From contig JAAVTG010000909.1 of assembly GCA_011947345.1 (NCBI GenBank), positions 1 through 19,696 of the forward strand: a stretch of 19,696 bases of DNA. The letters are read 5' to 3'. Origin of the DNA: Phytophthora quininea. Lineage: Eukaryota; Oomycota; Peronosporomycetes; Peronosporales; Peronosporaceae. Position 1 is the stretch's first letter, and every line of letters starts with the position of its first letter. This document shows, in pieces, positions 8,861 through 17,800 of the stretch. The position numbers and the translations under genes were made by a program. The notes beneath the pieces were generated by a model that saw only the letters and a program-made list of their open reading frames with translations, searched no databases and was not told the origin of the DNA.

Positions 8861-8873
8861 CACATTTGAATTC
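8861..8873 (+). promoter_or_regulatory. Shared pre-start motif CACATTTGAATTC (gene D)
   Basis: This is the gene D version of the 13-mer found before genes B and C, 37 nt upstream of the ATG at 8910. Identity unknown. Confidence 0.4.
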
Positions 8874-8909
8874 ACTCGTTTGTGAACACACCACACTCAA
8901 CAACAAGTC

Positions 8910-9683
8910 ATGTGCAAGGCAGACATCTCCTTCCTCCTCAACCCACCGGTCGAGACTGACGTCGAACCGGCGACGCCACCCACGTCACCGTCGATGTCGC
9001 TCTTCCACTGCTTGTCGCCGGTCATGCAGAGCCCCGAACCGAGCTCCCCGTCGACGTCGTACCAGCACCGCCTCATGGCGTCCTGCATTGCACCACGTGA
9101 GAAGCGCTTCCACAGTCAGCGCTCCTATGGCGACGACAGAGCCAAGCTGCCTATGCTGTCCTTGGCTGCGTTGTGCGTCTCGGGTGACGACTTCACCTCG
9201 AGCGACTCTCAGTCCGAGGGATCAACGTCCCCAGTTGTGGACGCTAAGCCTCGTGGTCGTAAGGCCCACAGTCCTCCGTGCCAAATCGAAGGCTGCAAGA
9301 ACCTGTCGGTCTCTCGTGGCTGCTGTGTGCGCCACGGCGGCGGCTCCAAGTGCACCATGCCCGGCTGCAACAAGCGTGCCAAGCTTTACCAACGCTGCTT
9401 CCAACACGGCGGCTACAAGATGTGCACCGAACCGGGTTGCACGAAGAAGGCGAAGCGATACGGCCACTGCTGGTCGCACGGCGGCGGCCACATTTGCGAG
9501 GCCCCGGAGTGCACAAAGGTGTCTACCCAGGGCGGTTTTGCTGGGCCCACGGTGGTGGCAACCGGTGCAAGCACGAAGGCTGCAACCGTCGCTCGTACCA
9601 GAAGTAACTACTACTGCCCCCGACACGCACCGTGCAGCGTTGTGGCGAGCACCAATGCGACTGCTATTGCAGCCAGCGTGTAA
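8910..9683 (+). CDS. Zinc-finger gene D (WRKY19-like zinc-finger protein)
   Basis: Fourth paralogue and the best preserved. It starts 'MCKADISFLLNP' at 8910, then 'MSLFHCLSPV', 'PREKRFHSQRSYGDDRAK', 'LPMLSLAALCVS', a Ser-rich acidic stretch, and 'RKAHSPPC'. Fingers 1-3 read without interruption ('CQIEGC', 'CTMPGC', 'CTEPGC', each closed by C-x2-H-G-G), and finger 4 opens normally with 'CEAPEC'. At 9536-9539 it has four T where gene B has five, which shifts the end of finger 4 and the start of finger 5. At 9606/9607 it lacks 2 nt (cg) present in B, restoring the frame for 'YYCPRHA'. The shift therefore removes the last ligands of finger 4 and the first of finger 5, while leaving the ORF open to the TAA at 9683. 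The final tail differs from that of gene B. Role unknown; zinc binding inferred. Confidence 0.85.
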   Translation: MCKADISFLLNPPVETDVEPATPPTSPSMSLFHCLSPVMQSPEPSSPSTSYQHRLMASCIAPREKRFHSQRSYGDDRAKLPMLSLAALCVSGDDFTSSDSQSEGSTSPVVDAKPRGRKAHSPPCQIEGCKNLSVSRGCCVRHGGGSKCTMPGCNKRAKLYQRCFQHGGYKMCTEPGCTKKAKRYGHCWSHGGGHICEAPECTKVSTQGGFAGPTVVATGASTKAATVARTRSNYYCPRHAPCSVVASTNATAIAASV

Positions 9684-10673
9684 GAGGCTTGGTTATAGAA
9701 TAGATCGATACAGTATTTAATGAACTACATTTTTCACAAATTCAATGCAAATATTCCAAGTCATGCAGTAGTAAATGTTGGGTAAGAATGGATGCAAAAA
9801 GCTACGATGACGGCGAACGGCATGACCGGAAGTGGTGTAGCTGTCCTCACTTACGCGATGGAGTTCGCTTCGACCTGTAGACCAATTGCATTGACTCAGA
9901 ACACTCTCTACAGCAGCACGACCGACCGAGCTAGTTCGTATCGATCCCTGGCTGTCAAGACACTGGTCAATGCACACGAGCAAGCGAACGTTGTGACCAT
10001 GGTTCGTAAAACTGCGTGGAGAACGTGTCTTTCTGTGCTTCCTCCAAGCAGAAATTCCACTTGGGATTCCCTGGGGTTGTGCCAAACCGCCGCCGCTATG
10101 CACGGCGAGCTGCACCAGCTGCAGTCCAACTAACACCGATTAACTGTGCATGCCTGCGTGTAAAACTACACCGGGATCGGACCATCGATCGATTGCTAAG
10201 AGGTCTGCAGCCCGCTTGTCAACGTCGCCGCACTGGAGGTGCAGTGACGACACCTTTGCGCCAGTCGTCGCAGCATTTGAGGTATCATGCGCCGTGAATG
10301 CTCGATGTCCGAAGAGGCCTCATGCAGCGATGGCTTCCTCTCCAAACTTTCACCCCCGCAGTGAATTCACATTTGCACGTTCGCTCGCTTGCCAGCGCGG
10401 CGTTTCCCAAATGTTGGTCCAGATCTGATCGCTTCACTTTTGCAGCCGATCGCAAGCCAGATGCACACCGCATGGCTTGCCATCGCCTTGCGCTAGTGAC
10501 TCCGTCCTTATGTGTCCAAATGCGTGACCAGTTTTGAGCACTGCTCCGTAGACGACACCTCGTTTGACGTTTCTTCTCGTCGTTTTTGCCACTCACCTTT
10601 GCGCCGATCGCCTAGTTCACAACGAAACTTTCCACCTCGAAGCACCACCGCATCATATCTAACCACACGCACC
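9684..10673. other. D-E intergenic region
   Basis: No supported gene. Overlapping open frames on both strands (plus 9792-10133, minus 9717-10136) have no recognisable motif. AT-rich sequence (AGTATTTAATGAAC) follows the gene D stop. TCGATTGCTAAGA at 10189-10201, 473 nt before the gene E start, is also present 416 nt before gene C. The leader of gene E has only a weak match (CACAACGAAACTTTC, about 10618-10632) to the motif before B, C and D. Confidence 0.4.
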
Positions 10674-11472
10674 ATGCACAGCAAGTCGACCATCACGTAC
10701 TTGCTCAATCCGGCCTTGCCATCCAAGGCCTCGATGAAGAGCTGCAACACACCAGTCCGTGACGGCAGCAACAGAGTAAACGCTGCGACGATGTCCCTCT
10801 TCCGCAGTCTCTCGCCGGTCAGTCCGCAACCCGCTCCAGCTCTTTATCGGCGCCAGCTCCTGACGAGCATTGCGCCGTATCGCAAGCGACCTCGGCATTG
10901 GGACTGCAAGAAAGCGAGTCTTCCCTGATGACCCTCGCTGCGTTATCGTCCGTTGCGAGCACTGAAAGCCAAGCTTCGAGTGCAACGTCGAGTCCGGATA
11001 GCAGATCGACGACCGAGTCCACTGGCACCCCCACAACAGCCACCACTTCAACAACACCAACTGGGAAGACTCGCATCCGCAAAACCCACACACCACCGTG
11101 TGAAGTTGAAGGCTGCAAGAACTTGGCCGTCTCTCGAGGTCGTTGTGTCCGTCACGGTGGCGGTTCGCGCTGCACGGAACCGGGCTGCACCAAACGCGCG
11201 AAATTATACCAGCGTTGCTTCCAGCATGGTGGGTTTAAGACGTGCACGGAACCGGGTTGCACCAAGAAGGCCAAACGCTACGGCCACTGCTGGTCGCATG
11301 GTGGCGGTCATATCTGCGAGATCCCAGACTGTACGAAAGTATCAACACAAGGAGGACTTTGCTGGGCACACGGAGGAGGCAACCGCTGCAAGCAGGAGGG
11401 TGCAGTCGGAGGGCATACCAGAAGTACGACTACTTTTGCATTCGCCATGCTCAATCAATAAATAGGACCTAA
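10674..11472 (+). CDS. Zinc-finger gene E (WRKY19-like zinc-finger protein), frame broken
   Basis: Fifth and last paralogue. It starts 'MHSKSTITYLLNP' at 10674, then 'MSLFRSLSPV' and 'LTSIAPYRKRPRHW'. The start frame ends at a TGA at 10926-10928. A loss of one base between about 10885 and 10915 would join it to the next frame, which carries 'SSLMTLAALSSVAS', a Thr-rich linker ending 'GKTRIRKTHTPPC', and four clean fingers ('CEVEGC', 'CTEPGC' twice, 'CEIPDC'). A further single-base loss after 11401 (ggttgc to ggtgc) shifts finger 5, whose proper reading 'CSRRAYQKYDYFC' lies in a third frame ending at the TAA 11470-11472. The four central fingers are intact. No compensating indel was seen, so as written no single frame encodes the whole protein. 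Its 3' end faces the secreted-protein gene, with 67 nt between the stops. Confidence 0.75.
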
Positions 11473-11539
11473 TTCATATGAAAAAGTATCATCACATTCG
11501 TCATATGTATACTCAAGTTCCCGAATGTTACAGCTCCAT

Positions 11540-11915
11540 TTACTCGTCGTCCTCGTCCTCGTCGTAGTCCTCTCCGTCCTCCTCGACGTCCTGGCTGACC
11601 GAGCCGAGCTTGCTGTTGTACGGGTTGGGGTACGGGCAGAGCAGCTTGGGGTCGTCGTAGTCTTGCTCGGTGCTCGTGGACTCGCTGTCGTTCTTGCAGA
11701 TGCCGTACGTAGTTGAGCCGCACGCACGTGCCCTTGGAGGCGCACGGGTACACGGACGGGTCCACGCAGTTGTTGTAGGCGCACTGGTGGCCGATGGGCG
11801 TCACGTAGAACTTGTCGTGGCCCACGTGCAGCTTGATGTGCACGGCCTGCTGCTCGGCCAGCACCAGCGCGGCGACGGCGGCGGCGGCGACTGCGAACGT
11901 CTGGAAGAGCTGCAT
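11540..11915 (-). CDS. Small secreted Cys-rich protein with acidic tail
   Basis: Unrecognised protein of about 125 residues. The start at 11915 is chosen because it opens directly with a signal peptide: 'MQLFQTFAVAAAA', a hydrophobic Ala/Val core and 'LVLA' before a polar 'EQQAVHIK'. In-frame ATGs further upstream would bury this signal. The mature part has cysteines in 'HQCAYNNC', 'VYPC', 'KGTC' and, after a frame change near 11703-11708, 'GICKN' and 'LLCPYP', a spacing reminiscent of a small EGF-like fold. The C-terminus is strongly acidic ('DVEEDGEDYDEDEDDE') and ends at the TAA 11542-11540. Without allowing for the frame break the ORF runs into an Arg-rich tail to 11469. Secretion is inferred from the signal peptide; it could be an apoplastic or wall-associated protein, but no effector motif such as RxLR was seen. 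Confidence 0.7.
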
Positions 11916-11997
11916 CTTGGGGGTGTTTGCGATCTTCACGAATGATTCAGGAGATTGCATGTCAAACCCGAAAAATATGTTTTTTGTTCGTGGTTGT

Positions 11998-12005
11998 GAT
12001 TGGCC
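11998..12005 (-). promoter_or_regulatory. CCAAT-box-like element upstream of the secreted-protein gene
   Basis: The minus strand reads GGCCAATC about 85 nt before the ATG at 11915, a usual place for a CCAAT box. A near-initiator string TCATTCG lies closer to the start, at about 11939-11946. Both are weak consensus matches. Confidence 0.25.
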
Positions 12006-12169
12006 AACAATGATTTTTTGAAACATGATTTCTTATTTGTAGCCACCTCAACTGTTGCTGCGAGAGCACTTTTGCGTGCACACAATGGTAATCTGACTGA
12101 TAATGCTCTTGTTGATTCCCATTGTCAACCATCGGCTGCTTTTACGGCACGACATTTGCAGCCTTCCTG

Positions 12170-14807
12170 TTAAACGTGCACTTCGCCATCATCAAGCGCG
12201 TACTCCTCCATGCCTTCTTCCTGGTCCAGTTGTCTGTACTTCCGCTGCGCCTCTTGTCGCGCCAGACACGACGCAAATGGCTTGCGAAGACAACTCACCG
12301 CATAGCCGGTCAAGGATCCGAGATGGTTGTACAGCTGCGAGACTCGATTGCCAGTCTGCAGTTGCCACGCCGCAATCTCATCCTTGAGACTCTGCGCGTG
12401 GTCGTGCTCGCCAGCGGCCCGAGCCACAGGGTCGGCGACTGTGATGCCGCTACTGAGGGTGTTTGGCTTCCTTGGCGTGTGCAAGTCGATCGTCGACGGA
12501 CGCAGCAGGTGCGATCCGAACAGCTTCGACGCTCGACCGCTGAAGACTACACGGGATGGAGACCGAGATGCATCGTTGTCGCCTTTAAGCGGACTGTCGA
12601 TCCTGGCCACGTCGCGGCGTAGCGGCTTCAGCACAGTTTCGTACGGGCGTTTGTTTGGGTCGCACATTGGCAAGTAGACTACGTTAACGTTCTGCTCCGC
12701 TTCGGAGAGAGACCAATGGTTCGCAAGCTTCACGCGCATTGCTGGGTCCAACTCGCTCGCCAACACCTGCAGCCACATGCGTCCTTGTTGGGCGTCGAAC
12801 ACGGTCCCAATGGACGACACGACCGCGCCATTCCTAACATAAAATAGTTCCTTCCCAGAGCTGGATGCTTCATCTCGAGCAGCAATTGTGTTGGCAGGAG
12901 CACCACTGCTATCAGTTTCGTCCTCCTGGTTACCGTGCTTCGATTGTGTGCTTTCTGACGAAAGAACGACCTGGAAGTACTGTTTCGGATTCATCTTTCC
13001 TGGTGCAGGGATTTCTTGCACCATACAAGTGTTCGTCTTGGCATTCGACTGGATGGCATAGCCGTACCGCACAGGAGCGCCGAGGTCTTCAAAGTCTTCC
13101 TCCTCTTCTTTCGCCTCCTCGTTGTTGTCTGACTTGCTGCTGTGGAGGGCGTTATTATCCTCCTCGTCTTCACTTCCACTGTTTTTCGTCGTTGTGGTAT
13201 CTTTCTTGGATGGTAATGCGACTCGGATCCACATATGACCTGCAGCATTAAGCACTCGATGTGTGGATGAAAACACAAGACCAGGTTCAAGGTGGCCAAC
13301 AATTTCCGCCTGAGATCAGCTGTGCGGCGCAACGGGAGCGGACGGCGGCTGTATATCGTGCGGTAATAACGCTCGGCATCGTCGTGGATTGGTACATCCT
13401 GGACGTGAGTATTTCCCCACGGGACCATCACACGCTGAGCCGTATTGGCGTTCCGCTCAATCACCCACGCATCCGGACCAGCACTCTTACCAGTGGATGC
13501 CTCTTCGTCTTGGTTCTCAGGGTGGTCCTCTTCATTCTTGTTGCCGCCATCCTCCAGCTCCTGCTGCGATTCCAACGGCTCGATTCGCACCCAAATCCGG
13601 TCTTTTAGCAGTTTGCGTTCGATCGCACGCACAACCCGAAAGTTCTCCACATTGTACAGCCTCGGAGCCTGCAAACTCGGGATTGCACGCACCGGCAGCT
13701 CGCCCGCCCATTTGCCTCCTCGCCCAGCAACGTTCTGCATATACACTGGGCCATTTCGGAAAAATCCCAACTCCTTCGGGTCCTCCACCTCGATCAGCGA
13801 CTTATGGAACGACGCGTTAATCCACCCTCCTAGTCCTGCAAAGGCCGACGTCACTTTCACTGCCAACTGCGAGAAATCCTGGTTGAATCTACACTCTGTC
13901 GCTTGGAAGACACTCACGGGCGGCAAGAACCGCTGCATGTGACGAGGCGTCTCTGTGCTGCTGGACGACACCGACTCCTTGTGCAGGCTAAACACCGGCT
14001 CCCGATGCAACACCATCCTATCTCTCGCGCACATGTAGGTCGGAAACTCTGCAAAATAAGACGTCAGTAAGCTATCCGGGTGGGAAAAAAACGTAATTTC
14101 TTCTACCAGGAAGTCTCCGCATGTAGCGGAATTGAGCCGGCTGAGAGCTCACAGTAGAGCATAATTGGCGCGACGGGAGGTCGCTGCCGTCCACGGGGTG
14201 GACCCACTTGGAATTCAAAGTGTACTCGGATGTAGCCATTGTTCTTGGCGTTGGAGAAGTATCCGCGGCGGATCTTGAGCCAGATCTGGTCCTCGTAGTG
14301 CAGGACGCTGGAGCAGGCGAAGTAGCAGCCCACGCGGAGCTCCCGCAGCTAGCAACGACAAGAATGGAATACAGTCAGTGGTATGATATTTTTCTTTAAT
14401 TGTACGAGTCGCCTACGCACCGGTCGATCTGCTTCTCGCGTGGAGACGAGTACACGAACAGCCGCTCGCGGTTGAGCAGTGCGGAGGAGGACGCCGCGCC
14501 ACTTTCGGGGCCAATGTACTGGAAGAACTCCTCCATCGACACCGTAAAAGCCAAAGTGAAGTCCTGTGGAATGGAAGAGCGAGGTAAACACCTCAAATAG
14601 ATACAAACAAAATGACGCAGTTTAATTATCATCTCTGATTGGTCGTCATTGAAAATAAATGAGGGTTTGAGGGTTTTACAGGGAGAGGATGACCACGTTT
14701 GTTGCCTTTCGCTACTCGCGCTATGATACAATTGATGTGTCGTCTTCAGACACAGAGCTGTCTCCTCTGTCGTGGGCAACACCAGGTTGGCTGTACAATT
14801 CGTCCAT
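12170..14807 (-). CDS. Unknown four-exon protein with SH3-like modules
   Basis: Not recognised by name. The proposed start is the ATG at 14807 ('MDELYSQPGVAHDRGD'), 55 nt after the PurL stop. Exons: 14807-14680, 14563-14417, 14348-14107 and 14048-12170, with GT-AG introns of 116, 68 and 58 nt. Exon 2 opens 'DFTLAFTVSMEEFFQYIG' and exon 3 'LRELRVGCYFACSS'; exon 4 begins 'FPTYMCARDRMVLHREP'. In exon 4, segments such as 'RVVRAIERKLLKDRIWVRI', 'YYRTIYSRRPLPLRR' with 'VFSSTHRVLNAAGHMWIRV', and 'LFYVRNGAVVSSIG' with 'GRMWLQVL' look like repeated bacterial-type SH3 folds, separated by acidic low-complexity linkers. The C-terminus has a possible helical segment ('KDEIAAWQLQTGNRVSQL'). Frame breaks occur near 14723 (-1), 14140 (-2) and 13311 (-1), each needed to keep the reading coherent. 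The SH3 assignment is inference from the hydrophobic pattern. About 840 residues if corrected. Confidence 0.6.
14049..14106 (-). other. Intron 3 of the SH3-like gene (58 nt)
   Basis: Donor GTAGAA and acceptor TTTTGCAG, with a plausible branch site TACTGAC shortly before the acceptor. Splicing joins '..RYMRRLP' to 'EFPTYMCARDRM' in one frame, which supports the junction. Confidence 0.6.
14349..14416 (-). other. Intron 2 of the SH3-like gene (68 nt)
   Basis: Donor GTAGGC and acceptor TTGCTAG, phase 0. Splicing joins 'KQIDRC' to 'LRELRVGC'. Another GT lies 4 nt upstream, but it would put the next exon in the wrong frame. Confidence 0.5.
14564..14679 (-). other. Intron 1 of the SH3-like gene (116 nt)
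   Basis: Donor GTAAAA and acceptor CCACAG, phase 0. Splicing joins 'KGNKRGHPLP' to 'DFTLAFTV'. The intron is AT-rich compared with the exons. Confidence 0.5.
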
Positions 14808-14862
14808 CTTGTTGACGTTATACGGACTGCAGACGCTCCATCTTCTATTACTCGGCCCATAC

Positions 14863-17800
14863 TTACTGACCCTCGCAGAAGCTCTTGGCGTTCTGGAAGA
14901 TCTGCATCCACGGGCTCACCGGGTGCGCCTCGAACTCGGCCGGCATGTATGGCCACTGGTACTTGAGGAAGCAGCGCTCCGGGTGCGGCATCAAGCACAT
15001 GTGGCGGCCGTCGGACACAAGACCGGCAATGCCCTGCGGCGAGCCGTTCGGGTTGAACGGGTACTCCTCCGTGGGCTGGTTGTCATCGTCCACGTAGCGG
15101 ATAGCAGCTAGACCGCTCGAGACGTATTGCTCCTGGATCTTAGGGTGCGTGAAGTGCGCGCGGCCCTCGCCGTGCGAGACCCACACACCGAGCGACGAGC
15201 CGGCCATGCCCTTAAGCATCACGGCGTTCGACTCCTGGATCTGCACCGACACGAAACGAGACTCGTGACGGCCCGACTCGTTGTGCACGAAGCGCGGCTG
15301 CGCTGACGTCTTGGTCTCCGCCTCCAAAGCTTCGGCCTGCGGGTGGTTCAGCCAGCCAAGCAGCGTCATGAACTGGCAGCCATTACAGGCACCGAAACTG
15401 AACGTGTCCTCGCGCGCCTTAAAGGCGGCGAACTGCTTCAGCACGTCGCCATGGTACTTGACGACGCCAGCCCAGCCCTTGGCCGAGCCGAGCACGTCAG
15501 CGAACGTGAAGCCGCCGACGAACGCAACACCGCGGAAGCGCTCGTCGAGCACCACGCGCTTGTTCACGAGGTCCGACATGACGACGTCCCAGACCTCAAA
15601 GCCGGCGTGGTGGAACGCAGCCAGCATCTCACGCTCGCCGTTGCTGCCTTCCTCACGAAGCACAGCCACACGGTGCTGCGAACGAGTGCTCAACTGACGC
15701 TCGGAGTCAGCTTCGGCTCATACGACACCTTCCAGTGCGGCGCTTTGCGCGTGCGAAGCGAACGTTGCTCCTGGGCAACACACTCCGGGTTGCACTGACG
15801 CTTCTCGAGCTCGAAGCTGGTCGCCTCCCACACGTCGCGCAGCTCCACCATCTGATCCTCAAGGACACTGGCGCCGTTCACGCTGACCTTAATGGCACCG
15901 TCGGTGGTCACCTTGCCCAGCTTCACGAGCGGCACGCTCGACTTGCTGAAGGTTGCCTCCACCTCCGCGGCGTGGGCAGCAGCCACCTGGAAGACGAAGC
16001 CAAGCTCCTCAGCAAAGAGGACCTCAATGACGTCCTTGGTTGTCGCCGTCTTGTTAGCCGCGAACGGGATGTCCACGTCCAGGCCGCAGTTACCGGCGAA
16101 GGCCATCTCGAGCAGCGTCACAATGAGACCGCCATCGCTACGGTCGTGACCAGCCAGCAGGTGGCCAGCCTTGATGCTCATCTGAATGGCATTGAAGGCA
16201 TTCTTGAACAGAGCGGCGTCCTCCACGTCCGGGGACACGTTGCCGACCTGCCCGTACACCTGCGCCAGGGCAGATCCACCAAGACGGTATGCGCCCTTGC
16301 CAACGTCCACGTAGTACAGCAGGCTGTCACCAGCGGGTCTTAAGGTCAGGGGTAACCTTAAGCTCGACGTCCTCCGTCGGCGCGTACATGGTTATCACGA
16401 GCGTGCCGGGGGTCTTTACGTCCTTCTTGTTGACCTTGGCGGCCATGGACAGAGAGTCCTTACCGCCGTCAACGGCAACGCCCACCTCCTTCATGAAGGT
16501 GGTCATGGCCTCGCAGCACTCGTACATGCGCGCAGCTTCGTTCGGCAACTTAGCAGCCCACATCCAGTTGGCCGAACACTTGCAGTCGTCCAGACCACGT
16601 CCGCCCAGAGCAGCCCACACCATGTTGGTGAGGGACTCACCCACACTCAGGCGAGCCATGGCTCCGGGGTTAACCAGACCCTTCACAGGCTGCTCACCAC
16701 AGGCGCTCACTACACCGGTGAACTTGCCGTTCTTGTTGGGCAGGTGAGACTGGGCGACGACAGCGCAATCGGCAAGCGTCAGCTGGAGAGGACCGACGGT
16801 CTGCTGCTGCGCGATCAAACCACTGACCGAGCGGTCAACCTTGTTGGTCAAGAAGCGCTTCGAGCCAACAGACAGAAGGCGCAGCACGCGGTCAAGGGCG
16901 TCACGAAGAGTAATATCGGCGGGGAGAGACAGCTCGGACACCGGCTCCGTGGCCTTAGTGTCCGTGAAGGTCTTCTGCGGCATCTTGCCCAGCACCAGGT
17001 CCAAATCGAACGGCGTCGAATCATCCTGCGAGTCGTGCAAAACGACGTGGCCGTCGCCAGTAACCTGACCCAGCAGTGCGTACGGACAGTTCTCGCGCTT
17101 GCAGATCTTGTCGAACAGCTCAACGTGCTCCGGACGCAGCAGCAGAGCGTCGTTCTCCTGGTACTCAGCTCCCCAGATCTCAAGAACAGAGAGGGTTTCG
17201 TCGCCGACAAGGATGCTGCGCACCTCGTAACGAGCACCGCCACGGTTCGCATCGCCGGGCTTCGAGTTCGACACCTCCACAATCTCCTTCAGCACCGCCG
17301 TTACCGCCAGCACCCTGGTCGTGGATGGAGACGATCGGGTTCTTCTCGCCGAGGTCGCAACACGCGCGAATGACCTTGTTCAGCTTGCACTCCATCTCAG
17401 CATCGCCACGCTGCACAGCGTTGAAGTCCAGCTCAGCGGTCTTGGCGTCCTGGATACGGCTCGACGCAGCGCCGCCGCCCATACCAATTCGGTAGCAAGG
17501 ACCGCCGATCTTGACGACCCACATCTGAATCTCCGGTTCGCCCTTGGTGCAGTGGCGACCGTCAAGCTGACCAAGACCGGCGGAGAACATGATCGGCTTA
17601 ATGTACTCGCGGCGCTCGCCGTTGGGCAACACCATACCGAAAGAGCGAGCAAAACCGGTGACAACCGGCTCGCCGAACTTGTTACCGTAGTCCGAGGCAC
17701 CGTTGGAAGCCTGGATCAGGATGTCACGCGGGTGGGCGAGGTTGGACGGGTACTCGAGTTTCTCGTCCTCCCACGGAAGCTGATAGCCCTCCAGGTTAAG

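Larger units (their letters stand above)
7711..8909. other. C-D intergenic region
   Basis: No supported gene. A plus-strand frame at 7746-8012 (88 codons) is unrecognised. The spacer shares short strings with other spacers: CAAAACTGAAG at 7979-7989 (also after gene B), TTAAAGAGCCCTTT at 8055-8068, GATTGAACTTCAG at 8353-8365 and CGTCGCATTTCTG at 8372-8384 (the last three as before gene B). It also contains AGCAATCGATCG at 8335-8346, the reverse complement of a string before gene E. Two perfect inverted repeats are listed separately. Confidence 0.4.

Noticed and set aside
9540..9606. Programmed frameshift in gene D to skip fingers 4 and 5
   Set aside because: The -1/-2 pair is better explained by base losses, since gene B carries the bases and similar losses occur throughout the window, including PurL.
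2926..11472. CRISPR-like or satellite interpretation of the regular array
   Set aside because: The repeats are whole protein-coding genes with diverged flanks and a 1.8-2.2 kb period, not short direct repeats with unique spacers.
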